Made by a program: the position numbers and the translations under genes. From Stichopus chloronotus (taxonomy: Eukaryota; Echinodermata; Holothuroidea; Aspidochirotida; Stichopodidae): a stretch of DNA of 64,000 bases. Positions 49,183-59,760 of the stretch are shown here, piece by piece (positions within the stretch are counted from its first letter, which is position 1; each line of letters starts with the position of its first letter). The notes under the pieces are model-generated. The model saw nothing but the letters and a program-made list of their open reading frames with translations, had not been told where the DNA came from and did not search any database. The stretch is taken from NCBI GenBank assembly GCA_021234535.1, contig CM037843.1, positions 3,924,820-3,988,819 on the forward strand, read 5' to 3'.

Positions 49183-50034
49183 CTGGAGATAGAAAAAAAA
49201 ATGGTCGTCGCATTGGGATCATAAATTACAGGATTTCAACACTATTGGAGAGAATCGACGATGTCACTCCAGTGGGGTAACATACCGTAAATCATCTACC
49301 GCCACTTACCGGTACGGTGCGGCACGGGTCGCTTGTCGTCTGCCTGGATGGTTCTCATCTATCATTCGAAAATAATTTTGGTTGAGAAAACAGGTCGTCA
49401 TGATTGAATTGGTTAGGATTTATGATCCTCGATATGTTCCAAGAGGTGCGTCACACAAGTGCACGGTGTTGCATGTACCGTCTGCACCCTGTCTGCAGAC
49501 ATATGCACACTAACTCTATATCACAGATACTGTTTCAACCATTACTATTATGGGGATATAAATAAACACAGATGTTTAGCACAGTATGACGTTCCACCCT
49601 TCCATTCTCAGATCAGGGAATTGCCACTTACAATTCCCTGCTCATACATGTTGACGCGGTCTACAGTAACCTACATATACGCATGCAATTATAACATGTG
49701 ATTGTGGCAAACTGTATGTAAAGCCAAATCAGCCAAATGTACAGCCAAAATGATGATTCGAAGTCCTGGCATCTCTTAATCACTTAATGAATCTCAAACA
49801 GAACGAAACCGGTCGTGAAGAGGAAATTTATTTTTCTGGTGTTATCTGTCTTCCCAGGAAGCATTAATATCTCTGTATTAATTTTATGTAATACAGACAA
49901 GTCCCTAGGTTGTAAAAAGCAAAATGGATGAGTCCTATGAAATTGCCACACATATCCTTGTGGCACACTGTGTGTATAGCCAAATAAAACCTAGCTCACG
50001 TATAGCGTCTCTTTTCTTAGCGAGTAGCTGAACG
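49183..50034. other. No gene seen
   Basis: Unique sequence. An 80-codon Cys/Tyr-rich frame at 49459-49701 starts at GTG and lacks a credible acceptor. Confidence 0.5.
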
Positions 50035-50804
50035 ACGTGTGGTTACATCTCTATGTTTCGACATCTCTATGTTGCAACAAAACGGCACCTAAGTACAGTT
50101 TTTTTTCAGAACGTAAAGACGTCGGAATACAGAGACCTTGTTCACGTATATACATTTCCACACATCTACATACCCACAACTCTATATACCGACATCTCTC
50201 TGTTTCGAAATCTCTATGTTCCGAAAAAAATGCTTTGGCGGGTATAAGAAGTGAACTTCGGCGCCAATGAAGAATGTACTCTGTCGAAGTGTAAATGTAG
50301 CCTACTTTGGCTCCGGTATCAACGTGTAGTTTGGAGCACTTAAAAATTGTAATTTGGCCGCCGGTAAAAAGTATAAAAATGTATTTTGTCTCCGATAAAA
50401 GTGTTTGTAACTTGGAACCGATAAATGTGTACTTTGGTGCCGATGAAAAATGTAAAATTACGACATAAAAATGTACATTTTTCAGGGCGCTGCAGTACAT
50501 TATTCTCTGCCCCGAAGGACGCACATTTTTCTCAGCGACAAAGTGCACTTTCGAATTACACTATTTTCGGCACCAAAGTACATTATTTTTTGTACCAATG
50601 TACACTTTTCTTAGTTCCGAAGTACAATTTTATTGGCGCCAAAGTACACCGAAAGTACATTACTCCATACGCAAAAGTAGTACATTTTTGTCGAAATATC
50701 TTCGAATAATACTGTTGTTAAAACATAAAGACGTCTGAATACAGGGCAGTCGGAACATGGGGACGTCGGAACACAGAGGTGCGGAAACATAGGGTGTCCC
50801 CACG
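50035..50804. mobile_element. Foldback element with inverted arrays of short tandem repeats
   Basis: Two inverted arms meet near 50465. The outer parts are arrays of about 15-16-bp units related to ACATCTCTATGTTCCG (for example 50045-50075 and 50196-50226 on the left, inverted at 50725-50795 on the right). The inner parts are arrays of about 21-32-bp units related to GTACTTTGGCGCCGATAAAA (50245-50460), inverted as TCGGCACCAAAGTACA-like units (50475-50690). A short patch at 50113-50140 on the left is in the opposite orientation to its neighbours. The 165-codon frame here (50051-50548, minus) is made of these repeats. Foldback elements such as Drosophila FB and sea-urchin TU have this architecture; the family link is inference. 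Confidence 0.75.
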
Positions 50805-51906
50805 AGGGGTAAATAAAACCGTGCAAGCTACGCCAGACATTGGAAGTTGGCCTGGCCTAATGGTGCAGGTGTCTGATTTATACGGAACCGATACATCGGT
50901 TTGGTAGAGACAACTAGTAGAGGCGTTCATGACGTCATTCATAAGCTCTCATAAGCTCATCGTTTAGAAATCGACTGTTTCTTAGGCAGGGATTGGTCAA
51001 ATGTGCGATTGCGTTCTTGAAATTCATTGGTTTTTTCTTCTAAAATTTCAACATTTTCCAAGCCTAAGTTACAGAAAATTTGTGCAAAAAACTGTGAATC
51101 AGTTAGACTTTTTTATTGAGCCGACTGTACGCCCAATAACGTTCCAACGCAGGGCACACACAATAACATCAATTTCAAAATTTTTCAATTTCAGTTTCTT
51201 TCAAAATGGTATATTGCATAAGCGGGAACTTGTGATGTCACCCAGGCAGAACTGCAGGAGTATCCTTTGTATTTCTTTATAATCTTTAATTGTCGTAAGA
51301 GAAACATTGAAATAATTTAAGAAATGTGGCCTTAATTTCCACAATAATGTAAGGTAAATCTGCAATATTTCTTGAAGTCTACATTTTTACAATAGAGTCA
51401 AATTTCAAGTTACAATGACAGCTTCAGTTTCAAAGAAAACCAAAGAATTCTTGCAATAAGTGTTACAGGCATTTTGGAAACCTCGAGGCTATGGAGATGT
51501 TTCTTGACTAGAGGATTTTTTCTTCAAGCAGCAATGTCTTCAAGTTGAGTTATTGACGAGATATTGACATGGGGTTTAAAATATGCCTTTAATTGAGTGA
51601 AAATATGTAAGAAATGATCCGAATGGGGCTTTTCTACCAGCATTGTAACTATACATAAACACAGACACTTATGTTACTCTAGCAACTGTCGGTCACATTA
51701 TATGACTGCCTTTTTTTAATGCGCTGTTTTGCCTTCTTGTGAATTTGTTAATAGTGTGGCACGTTCTTCACTTCCCAAAATCGCACAATTTGTTCAACCT
51801 TAAGTGGACTTTAATGAAACCTTCATTGACCTAATTAAGCCATCGAGATGATAGAAACTTCCTTCCTTTCTTGATCGTTTGTAACTAGTTTTTTTCTTCA
51901 TGTCAG
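50805..51906. other. No gene seen
   Basis: Contains a CRE palindrome at 50930-50937, and otherwise unique AT-rich DNA leading to the pyrimidine-rich acceptor at 51890-51906. Confidence 0.5.
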
Positions 51907-52106
51907 ATATAAGTCAGATGTCTAGAATACTGTATGTCTCTTTGAGAGAACGTATCTTTTCTTGTCAGCAGGGTGTTTTGTTTCAATTTGCCCCTCACAT
52001 GTGTGCTAATAGGCTGCCGTCGCATATACGGAGATGGGAAAAAAAGGCAACTGAAACGTTAAACATTTGTAATTTGAATATGTCGCCGACCTTCAGAAAA
52101 AGTTGA
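51907..52106 (+). CDS. Candidate last exon, unknown basic peptide
   Basis: A strong acceptor (T-rich tract then CATGTCAG, AG at 51905-51906) opens a frame of about 66 codons to TGA at 52104-52106. The peptide is basic with several Cys and a RRWEKKATE-like segment; no domain is recognised. The incoming phase is 1, compatible with the donor at 48656. It competes with 60123 as the partner of that donor, so at most one is constitutive. Confidence 0.22.
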
Positions 52107-52894
52107 ATGATATGGGAGAGAGCTAGGCTGGCTCACGCGAATTGACCTATCGACTTGTAATCTATCATAAACTAAGTGTTTCAGTCACTTGATTGATGGA
52201 CCTTTCAGGATGGTAAATGTACTACAGCCTGGTTATACACTGAGGCTTCTTATGTCTTGGTGAAGAAAGTATAAATACTAAGGGTAGTTGCTTTTAATAT
52301 ATGCTCCAAATATAGTTTTTACACTGCTTACTACAGTGTGTTTGCAAACACTGCATTAAATGCACTCATGGGTAATTAATAATATAATGCTCAGAAATGT
52401 CATCGAACAGAGCTGGTAGAGGAAAAGGTATAGGTTGAGGGCTACGAAGGTAATACACCGACAGACTAGTGGTATACACCGACAAACGTCTTACTTATTC
52501 TTCAACTGTGGTGGTCCTTGATATACGAAGTTGGTTGAATCAGTTGACATAAAGCTACACGGCTATCTTTGATACAAAACAACAGATGTAAACCATAATA
52601 CCTGTTTTTCGTTTAAAAGGTTTACAGAACCACTAGGGTATTAAAAGGCCCATCGCGGTACTAACATTTTTAGTTTTTTTTTAGTTTTTATAAGGGACGC
52701 ATCAAAGTGACCTATTTTCCGGATGGCACTTTATGTAGGCCTGGGTATGAACTGATATACCTTCCCTTCACGTTCCTCAGCTCTGCTTTGGAGAAAGTCG
52801 TACTGAAAATGTTCGCTTGAGGGGCAAAAATTGAAGGAATTAAAAATAAAATGAAAAGTGAGAACAAGTTGGACGAGGAATAGAACAACAGTGG
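52107..52894. other. No gene seen; possible 3' UTR of the minus-strand exon at 52895
   Basis: Read on the minus strand this AT-rich stretch would be the 3' UTR following the TGA at 52895. An ATTAAA poly(A)-like word (minus strand) lies near 52291-52296. No repeat copies were recognised. Confidence 0.35.
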
Positions 52895-53106
52895 TCAGTA
52901 TGCCTGTATGGAGCTATATTGTCTGGTATAGGTGCGTGTCTCATCGGAGTATACAAGAGCCATTGGTGTTACTTCATCAGGATACTGTATTACTGAAATC
53001 GGCGTACTCGTGTAGGACGGTGTGGGAGGCGGAGGGGAGGTCTTGATAGGGGAAGTGAAAGCACTTGACTTGGCAATTATCACAGTGGTAAGCATGCAGG
53101 TATTAC
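52895..53106 (-). CDS. Candidate last exon: Pro/Ser/Thr/Tyr-rich C-terminal tail
   Basis: The minus strand is open for about 70 codons ending in TGA at 52895-52897. The peptide is strongly biased: a Pro-rich run with PxxP motifs (KTSPPPPTPSYTSTP), then Tyr-containing segments (IQYPDEV, LVYSDETRTYTRQYSS). That composition resembles the cytoplasmic tail of a membrane or adaptor protein and is less likely to arise by chance than a mixed frame. An acceptor may lie at 53108-53107 (GCTGAG) after a CATGATGATG-containing tract; it is not ideal, and an ATG at 53095 is in frame. No upstream exon was identified. Codons use G/C third positions often. The + strand frame over it is a shadow. Confidence 0.4.
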
Positions 53107-54364
53107 CTCAGCATCATCATCATCATCATGAAAAGTAACATCAGAAATCTCTATCAGAATGTACTTTTCATGAGGTTTTGGAGACATATACCAGCAATTA
53201 GTACTACGTATGCTTATGAAACACGTGAATAGGATACATGCAATGGTTTCGTGATTCTCATTTCGTATTTGTTTTAAGTAATTGTCTATACATAGATTTT
53301 AAATCGATCCCCGTAATTGTGAAATATTTCTTGCAGTGTACGGACACGTTCAGATCACTTTTATCGGGCATTATCGGACTCATCTTACCTAAGTGCTAAA
53401 CACAGATCACTTCTGGGTGACGGCCAACTAGGTAATGTAACTCGACACTCGCTTCATGTTGTGTATTGACGTCATAGGGCAACAACGGTCAGGTGACGAT
53501 ACTAACACATTGAACTATGAACAAACTAGTCTCCATACGCAACTAAAAGTTAGGTGTCAGTCCTACGCATACATAACTGAATGCAGGGCTTAACCCTGAC
53601 AGCCTAGTGAAATCACTTTACAGGCCTATCATGTACCGATGAGACTAATTGAATTGTCACCGTACTAAATGGACATTTTTGTAAAAGATTCACGCAATGT
53701 CTCAAGTTACTTCTGTTTCATCAATTTACTTAAATCGAGCTCTCCACACACCCCCACACCTTGCCCATCACCAATGACCCACCCCACCCTTTCGTCCATT
53801 CTTCTAGTCTTACACGTGGTCATTAGTCTGTGTTTATTATTAACCTTCGTCAAAATATGAGTTACACCGGTCGCAGAGAGTATGCGTGAGAGATATTTTT
53901 GGTGCTGTCTACTACCGCACGTAGCATAGTATGGGCTAAGCCTACGACTCAGTATGTCAAGTATATTCAAGTGATAATCATTATCTTACAAGGGACTTAG
54001 GGACGAATTGTAGCATAAAGGAATTTCTTCAGACGAAGACGGTAACAGGATTTGTTAAACATACTTTTTCCAGGCGGTGCGGTCTTTCTCCAAAAAAAAA
54101 AAAATCTGCAAACATCATGAACAGAATTACTTATTTCACACCCCAAATCCATTTTTTTCACAGGAAATACAAATTGAAGTTGAATTTTTTTCCGTCTAAG
54201 AAGTGGGACACACGGTTAAGATAAAATTTAAAATTTATTTATCTGCCGTTTTCCGACAACTGAGAAAATACTATGGTTGAAATTTCCTCGATTAGCGTAT
54301 TCAAGTGGTTTCTGCACTACACATGTTCTTTACAGAATGCAGGTTTTTTAATCTTATTTGAAAG
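53107..54364. other. No gene seen
   Basis: A short CAT run at 53112-53129 and a CRE palindrome at 53467-53474. Overlapping frames on both strands at 53669-53970 cannot be resolved into exons. Confidence 0.5.
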
Positions 54365-54546
54365 ACGACAAAAATGTACAGAAAAGCTTGTCTCTCTCGG
54401 TCATAACGAACCCTACCTATCGTGCTAAAATATGTGACGGGAAATATGGTGGCGCTGTACATGTAGTGCTCGCTCGCTCTAAATTATTAAGTGAAAACCT
54501 TTCTCAGAATCGTCTTCTTAGTGACGCTTTACATGTAATGACGTGA
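54365..54546 (+). CDS. Candidate last exon, unknown peptide
   Basis: After a T-rich tract and GAAAG (AG at 54363-54364) the frame stays open for about 60 codons to TGA at 54544-54546. The codons look balanced and the peptide is Leu/Ser/Asn-rich with an ICDGKYGGAVHVVLARS segment. An alternative acceptor (TTTACAG near 54330-54336) is stronger, but it leads into a frame with a stop. Phase 1 incoming. No family recognised; chance is a serious alternative. Confidence 0.18.
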
Positions 54547-54931
54547 CTCATTTGTCAAAATAACCCTAAATACTCCAGACTGGACAGGATCCCTAAAGCA
54601 ATACTTGGATGGCTAGAGCATGTGATGTAATTGTGATTTACTTTATATTAAATTCTTTAATTTTTCTTTGGTGATCCTACACTCCTCTTTTGCAAATGGT
54701 CTGCATGGAGATGCCCCCCCCCCCTAATTATTTCAATGAACCCTGCATTGTCCGCTTTTAGCAAAATGCACATTGCATCCTGGGAAGACATAGGTTCCCT
54801 CCTCATGATACGTGACATTTACATTGTAAACATAAAGCGTTTTCATTTTTCATAGAAAATAACAAGTATGCTGAATACACGAGTAGCAACCGTGATTCAT
54901 AGCGGAAAAGCCGACCACCCCCTCTTGTCAT
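54547..54931. other. No gene seen
   Basis: Unique AT-rich DNA with a C run at 54714-54724, ending at the TTAA of the next element. Confidence 0.55.
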
Positions 54932-54935
54932 TTAA

Positions 54936-55184
54936 AGGCTGTATTGCATCACCCTAAGATATATTTTTACCTCCCTGAAAGGAAAATTCTCAACTGGTTC
55001 TAAGTTACAGTACTCTTAGATTGCCAGCAAATTCGAAAGATGCAGAGCAGCTCGTATTACACAGCGTACACAGGGATCCATTGTTTTGTTTACACATGTG
55101 GAGGAATGTAAGACAGGCTGAGGGAGGGACTAGAGGTAGGTGGTTGGGAGAATTGAAACTGTCTGGGGTGATGCATTACAGCCT
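54936..55184 (+). mobile_element. TTAA element family 5 (MITE), intact copy
   Basis: TTAA at 54932-54935 and 55185-55188 flank 249 bp. The ends are near-perfect inverted repeats: AGGCTGTATTGCATCACCC and, inverted, AGGCTGTAATGCATCACCC. A second copy lies in reverse orientation at 62672-62923. No ORF. piggyBac-type by target site only. Confidence 0.9.
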
Positions 55185-55188
55185 TTAA

Positions 55189-55912
55189 GATGAGGGGTGA
55201 TGGTCAGAAGGTGCGTAGCCAGAAACAACATAAGCAATTGATCCGTCTCATGCTATTATGTCATGGACCTTAATTATCCATTTGACCCTCTTTGTTACAA
55301 TAGAAAGCGATAAGCTGATTAACCGTGTCATAACAATGCCCTGTTAATGACCCCACGCATTCCTCACTTTTTGTTTCTGTCTTCAGTCTACGCAGGGAGT
55401 TGACGAAAATACCCCCCCCCCCCGACCCAGTAATTGGTCAAGGTAATTTATCTGTGTTAATTAGTCCTGAAAGAAACGTACAATCTCTTTACAAGGTACA
55501 CCTGGAACAAAAAAAAAAAAAAATGAACTGAAAAGAAAGACATATACGCCAGCTCAAAAAAAAAAAAAAAAAATTGAGTTTACCTATCTCGGCATGCAGA
55601 CAGAACTTGAACTAATAGTTAGCGCATGTAGTTGAGGCTCAACTGACTGAGACGGGAAAAGAGGAAATGTACAATAAAAAGAGGAGTGGCATTTGTTTAT
55701 GAGCTATAAATATTTCTTTTCCTGGTTACATCGACGAGAAATTAAAAATCAAAATAAAACTCTGAGCTTGTTTTATCTCGGGACGTTTCCCAGAATTCCT
55801 CAAGGACGAGCTTGTTATGCATAGTCGTAAGAGGTAGTAAGAGATGACTGTATTTAAGTTGATGACTAAGTGGAAATGTTCGGGGTATAACGCTGTGGTT
55901 TGACTCACTCAC
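55189..55912. other. No gene seen; homopolymer tracts
   Basis: C run at 55411-55423 and poly-A tracts at 55510-55523 and 55557-55572. A 60-codon frame at 55726-55908 (minus) has no support. Confidence 0.55.
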
Positions 55913-55916
55913 TTTA

Positions 55917-56744
55917 TGGGAAATATGGCGTTTGCTTTACAGTAAAGTGATATTTTCTTAAAGGTCGGGTGACATGCTTCCAGAAAAGAGCTCCCTTCAT
56001 GCAAACGTTACAAAGTGAGTGGAAATCCGTTGGAATTTTGTTTGTATCTATTACCGTTTTTGAGATATGACTTTTCAAAGTTTGAAGAAAATGCAAAACA
56101 GATGACGTGGAGTGTTGCCCAGTGTCAGTTTTTCTTTTGTTAACCCTACATATTTTGCCTCTTAATTACTTAATTACTGAGTTTCACATTGGTAAGTGAT
56201 ATCGATATTTTTGAAGGAGAAAATATATGTTTCAAAAATGAAACCCTCTGGGCATATAAAATTATCAAATGACCTTGAAATAAAGGTTACATAAACAAAG
56301 GATTAACATAAGACAAATCCTAGGAGTCCCTCCCGTGACGTCACAAATTTGCATATTTAGCAATGTTTATTCATGACACAGCTGTGAGACACTAATTTGC
56401 CTGTAAATTTGTCAATTTTTGACGGATTTTGAGGCAATTTGAGGCTATTTTCAACATTTTGAATGCCTAATGCACCCAGTACATCAAAATGTCATTTTCA
56501 TGTCACCAGACCTTTAAAGTAATATTTGTGAACACAATGATAGATTACTGATTCAAGTTTTTCATAAGTAGAAATTCACTTATTTGTTGCCCAAGATCAA
56601 TTTGTTCACCCAATGCCAGCCAAACGTTGGGCTTTGGTGGTTTTTACAGATGTCTATTGATGAATCTGAGTGGTTTGACAATGATTAAAACTATTTTCTT
56701 TGCAAACCATGTTTGTTTCTGTTGAAACCGCGCCTTGTTTCACT
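55917..56744 (+). mobile_element. TTAA element family 2, interrupted by a family 3 insertion
   Basis: The left part (55917-55957, starting TGGGAAATATGGCGTTTG) and the right part (56518-56744, with AATGATAGATTA and TTTGTTCACCCAA words) together make one family-2 element like 13072-13405. Its outer target site is TTTA at 55913-55916, one change from TTAA, and TTAA at 56745-56748. Between the halves sits a complete family-3 element with its own TTAA duplication. The order of insertion can therefore be read: family 2 first, family 3 later. Confidence 0.85.
55962..56513 (+). mobile_element. TTAA element family 3 (MITE), intact, nested
   Basis: TTAA at 55958-55961 and 56514-56517 flank 552 bp. The ends are inverted: AGGTCGGGTGACATG against CATGTCACCAGACCT. 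It carries TGACGTCA at 56336-56343 and the word CCCTCTGGGCATAT. A diverged copy lies at 58231-58784. No credible ORF, although a 60-codon frame (55914-56096, minus) spans its left end. Confidence 0.9.
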
Positions 56745-56954
56745 TTAAGTTTCCAAAGTTGCTGTAACAGAGCCGTATGGCGAAACTATAAAGTCATGCA
56801 TGATGGCATGATTGGCATCAATGTAAACCAAAGGAAAACGTGACTTAGGTAATTTATTACTCTTCAAATTTGCAAAGTAATTTTTAGGTTGTTGCTTTTC
56901 GTGGATTGGTCTTGGAGATTTGCCAACTACTGCCTTCAGATAAAACACAAACTC
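56745..56954 (-). CDS. Candidate last exon abutting a transposon at its stop codon
   Basis: On the minus strand a good acceptor (ACTTTTTACACACTGTAG, AG at 56956-56955) opens exactly 70 codons, phase 0, ending in TAA at 56747-56745. The peptide has a Lys/Pro-rich middle and a segment PLVYIDANHAIMHDFIVSP; codon choice looks natural. The TAA is part of the TTAA target site of the family-2 element that begins at the next base, so the transposon would sit in the 3' UTR, with the target duplication preserving the stop. No family recognised. If internal, a donor was lost. Confidence 0.35.
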   Translation of the reverse strand, partial: EFVFYLKAVVGKSPRPIHEKQQPKNYFANLKSNKLPKSRFPLVYIDANHAIMHDFIVSPYGSVTATLET

Positions 56955-57136
56955 CTACAGTGTGTAAAAAGTATATAATATAAGCCTGTATAATATGAAT
57001 ATTAAAACAGGACACACCAAAACTCAACTCCCTGGTTGGACCCACTAGAAATGGCCTTCTTTACTTTACCGACTGACTGAGTGGGTCAGTGCGTCACGGT
57101 GTACATTTATAAAAGGAAACTAATAAAATTTATTAA

Positions 57137-57874
57137 AGGAGAAGTCAGTGGGCGAGGAACACGTTGTCTGACTTATTTACTTCATTTCAAAGCATTTTCG
57201 TTCGAATTCTTGATGTTTTATAATGAAATTCCCATAGACAACACAATATGTTAAAACTTCCCGCCCAACAGAGTTTCTAAAGTTATGCATAGATACGAAG
57301 AGTGCCTTCATTACTACGTAATTGAAAGTGATCTCTGTGATTTGTGAAGTAGTCGACGCCCATTTCTGATTCACGACAACTAACCTAATATCCTAGATAA
57401 TGAGTAATTAGAAAATTTGTTGCCATGTCTTTGGAACGGATTACATTTTGAATCCTTCGTACCTAGTACAGATCAAGTTTTCCCTGTCTTCGAGCTATTG
57501 TTCCCAGCGGCCTAAGCTGTGTAGTGTGGTCCTTTGATGAGAAATTCCTCTTCTTATGTGTTCAATTGACCCATTCAATCTCGTGACATCCACATTATGT
57601 GCTGTACTAATTATTAACCCCAATCAGGTTGATCGCCGTAAATCAGAGCTAGGCGTAAACAACATCACAAATCACAGAGATCACGGTCAAAAAATAACAA
57701 CTTGAATGGCCGCGCCCTTCGTATACATGCATAGTGCTAGTAATTCAGGCGGAAAGTTTAAATGTGCTGCGTTGTTAAGGAGAAGATCATTTCAAGACGT
57801 CAAGAGTATGAACGAAATGGGGTTGAAATTGCTTAAGTAAGTCAGAAGACATGTTCCTTGCCCGGAATTACCCT
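57137..57874. mobile_element. TTAA element with about 240-bp terminal inverted repeats
   Basis: TTAA at 57133-57136 and 57875-57878 flank 738 bp. The first 45 bases and the inverse of the last 45 share AGGAACA(C/T)GT and TCTGACTTA. The symmetry continues with gaps through about 240 bases per arm (shared words include ATTTCGTTC/TTTTCGTTC and GTGATCTCTGTGATTTGTGA), leaving a middle of about 265 bases. The 65-codon frame in the left arm is not credited. No second copy was seen. Confidence 0.85.
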
Positions 57875-57883
57875 TTAAATTAA

Positions 57884-58230
57884 AGGAAAAGCCCGACATA
57901 TGAAAACATGCTCAAGAGTAATACAATACTGACTGTTCGACAAACAAGGAAAGTTCCACCAACACTTCAAAAAATCGGCCTTATTGACATTAAGCACGGC
58001 GCAGGGGGTGGGGTGGGGTGAAGGGGGTGGTTAAAATCAGGGAAGCAGTAACATGTTCTATACAGGTATCCGCGCTATCATAAAGCAGATGGTGAAGGTA
58101 CTTGTATGTGGTAAAATAGAAACCTAGCCTAACTGAAACTTAGTAAATACCGTCATGTGCATGATGTTGTCAGATATCCATTTTCATTGTCACCTGTTTT
58201 GTGTTTCATTTTTTGTCCATAAATATGATT
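57884..58230. other. No gene seen
   Basis: Starts with TTAAAGGAAAAGCCCGACAT, which resembles the end of a further TTAA element, but no matching right end was found. A G-rich run lies at about 58000-58030. Confidence 0.45.
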
Positions 58231-58784
58231 CGTGTGACAGGCATCTAGAAAAGAGCTAGCTTCATTCAAAAGTTGCAGAATGAACCCTGAATGACAACAA
58301 TAAGCCGTTGGAATTTTGTTCATATTTATTAACTTTTGAGGAACGCGTTTCAAAGTTTGATGACAATGCAAAACAGATGACATGGAGAGTTGCACAGTGT
58401 CGGAATTTCTTTTGTTGATCCTTTATATAGTGTCTCTGAACTGGGCTTAGCACTGGTAAGTGATGTCGATACTTTTAAAGAAGAAAATATATGCTTTCCA
58501 AAATAAACCCTCTGGGCATATGCAGTTCTCAATTGTACTCGGAATAAAGGTTAAGTAACCAAAGGATTAAAATAAAACATGTCACAGCGAGTCCATATCT
58601 TGACGTCACAAATGTTGCATACTTAGCCAATGTTTATTCATGACTGATGCAGTGTGTGAGACAGGAAATTACTGTGAAATTGTCAATATTTGATGGATTT
58701 TATGGAAGGTGTGGCTATTTTCAACATTTTCAATGACTAAAGCACCCAATAGACCACAATGTCATTTTCATGTCACACGGCCTT
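58231..58784 (+). mobile_element. TTAA element family 3, diverged copy
   Basis: Aligns along its full length with 55962-56513. Shared words include AATGCAAAACAGATGAC, CCCTCTGGGCATAT, TTGACGTCACAAAT-like and AATGTCATTTTCATGTCAC. The ends have decayed (CGTGTGACAGG at the left, CATGTCACACGGCCT at the right), and the flanks read GATT and TTAC instead of TTAA. CRE palindrome at 58601-58608. Confidence 0.85.
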
Positions 58785-58785
58785 T

Positions 58786-59520
58786 ACGGAAATATTTCAA
58801 CTGACAAGAGGTGGCTCTCAAATAGAAGAGAATTATTTCACTGCAGTCAGTTTCAACATCATGCCATTATATTATTCCTAATTCAAGATATTGCTGTTTG
58901 AAGAAAGACTTCTTTGGTGCATCAACGACTTCCACTTTCGTCAACTGAGGTTACAAAAATGTCATGTAGCAGTGGCAAATTATTCAAGAAGAAGTATTTT
59001 TCTTTGAAATTGAGGTCCATATTTTGACTTGTAATTTGACACTAGGTATGTGTAGATTGGGAATATTGTAGACTTATCGTGCCTTTACATACTGTGCATA
59101 TTCAGGTCACATCTCTTAACTACAGTTATGTTCCTTTCAAGATAGTCAAAATACAAAGAAACACAAAGAAAAAAAAAACATGCAAATAGTTATGCCTGTG
59201 TGACCATGATGCAATGTACCATTTTGGAATAGATATTTCTTTAAAAGTTCATAACTTTCTAACGGAACATGCTATTCAGTTGAGATACGATTTTCACCGA
59301 TAAAGAGAGAGTCATAGCCTATTCCTATTTCTTCAAAAAATTCTTTAGTGGCCAATCCCTTTAAACGTTAAGATATGATTTTTGTTCTCTGATTTTCGTT
59401 AGTGGATTTTGGAGGGACGTTGGGGGGGGGGGGGGGAGCTTGGGAGAGGAAAAGTAGATGAAAGATAAACAGCAAACAGAAATGAAAGTGAAGGGGGAGG
59501 GGGACTGTTAAAGAAAAACG
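58786..59520. other. No gene seen
   Basis: Unique AT-rich sequence with a G run at about 59421-59435. Near 59352-59362 an AATCCCTTTAA could be the right end of another TTAA element, but no left end was found. Confidence 0.5.
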
Positions 59521-59760
59521 GAACCATGTACCATAGTCTCAATGTGTTCGTATAAGTCACATTACTACACATGACATTATGTGACCGTACACCATGCCTC
59601 ACTGTGCTCGTGTAAGTCACATCACTTCACATGACATTATGTGACCGTACACCATGTCTCACTGTGCTCGTGTAAGTCACATCACTTCACATGACATTAT
59701 GTGACCGTACACCATGTCTCACTGTGCTCGTTTGAGTCGTCTTACTTCACATTAGATTAT
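59521..59760. repeat. 60-bp minisatellite, four units
   Basis: Four units of exactly 60 bp (59521, 59581, 59641, 59701). Units 2 and 3 differ at a single base; units 1 and 4 are diverged at the edges. Each holds TCAC-TGTGCTCG and ACATGACATTATGTGACCG, the latter with a short palindromic core. The period is divisible by three, but no frame is open through the array. Confidence 0.97.

Noticed and set aside
50051..50548. 165-codon minus-strand ORF, the longest in the window
   Set aside because: It lies wholly within the foldback element and its residues follow the repeated 16-bp and 21-32-bp units; no domain or splice site.
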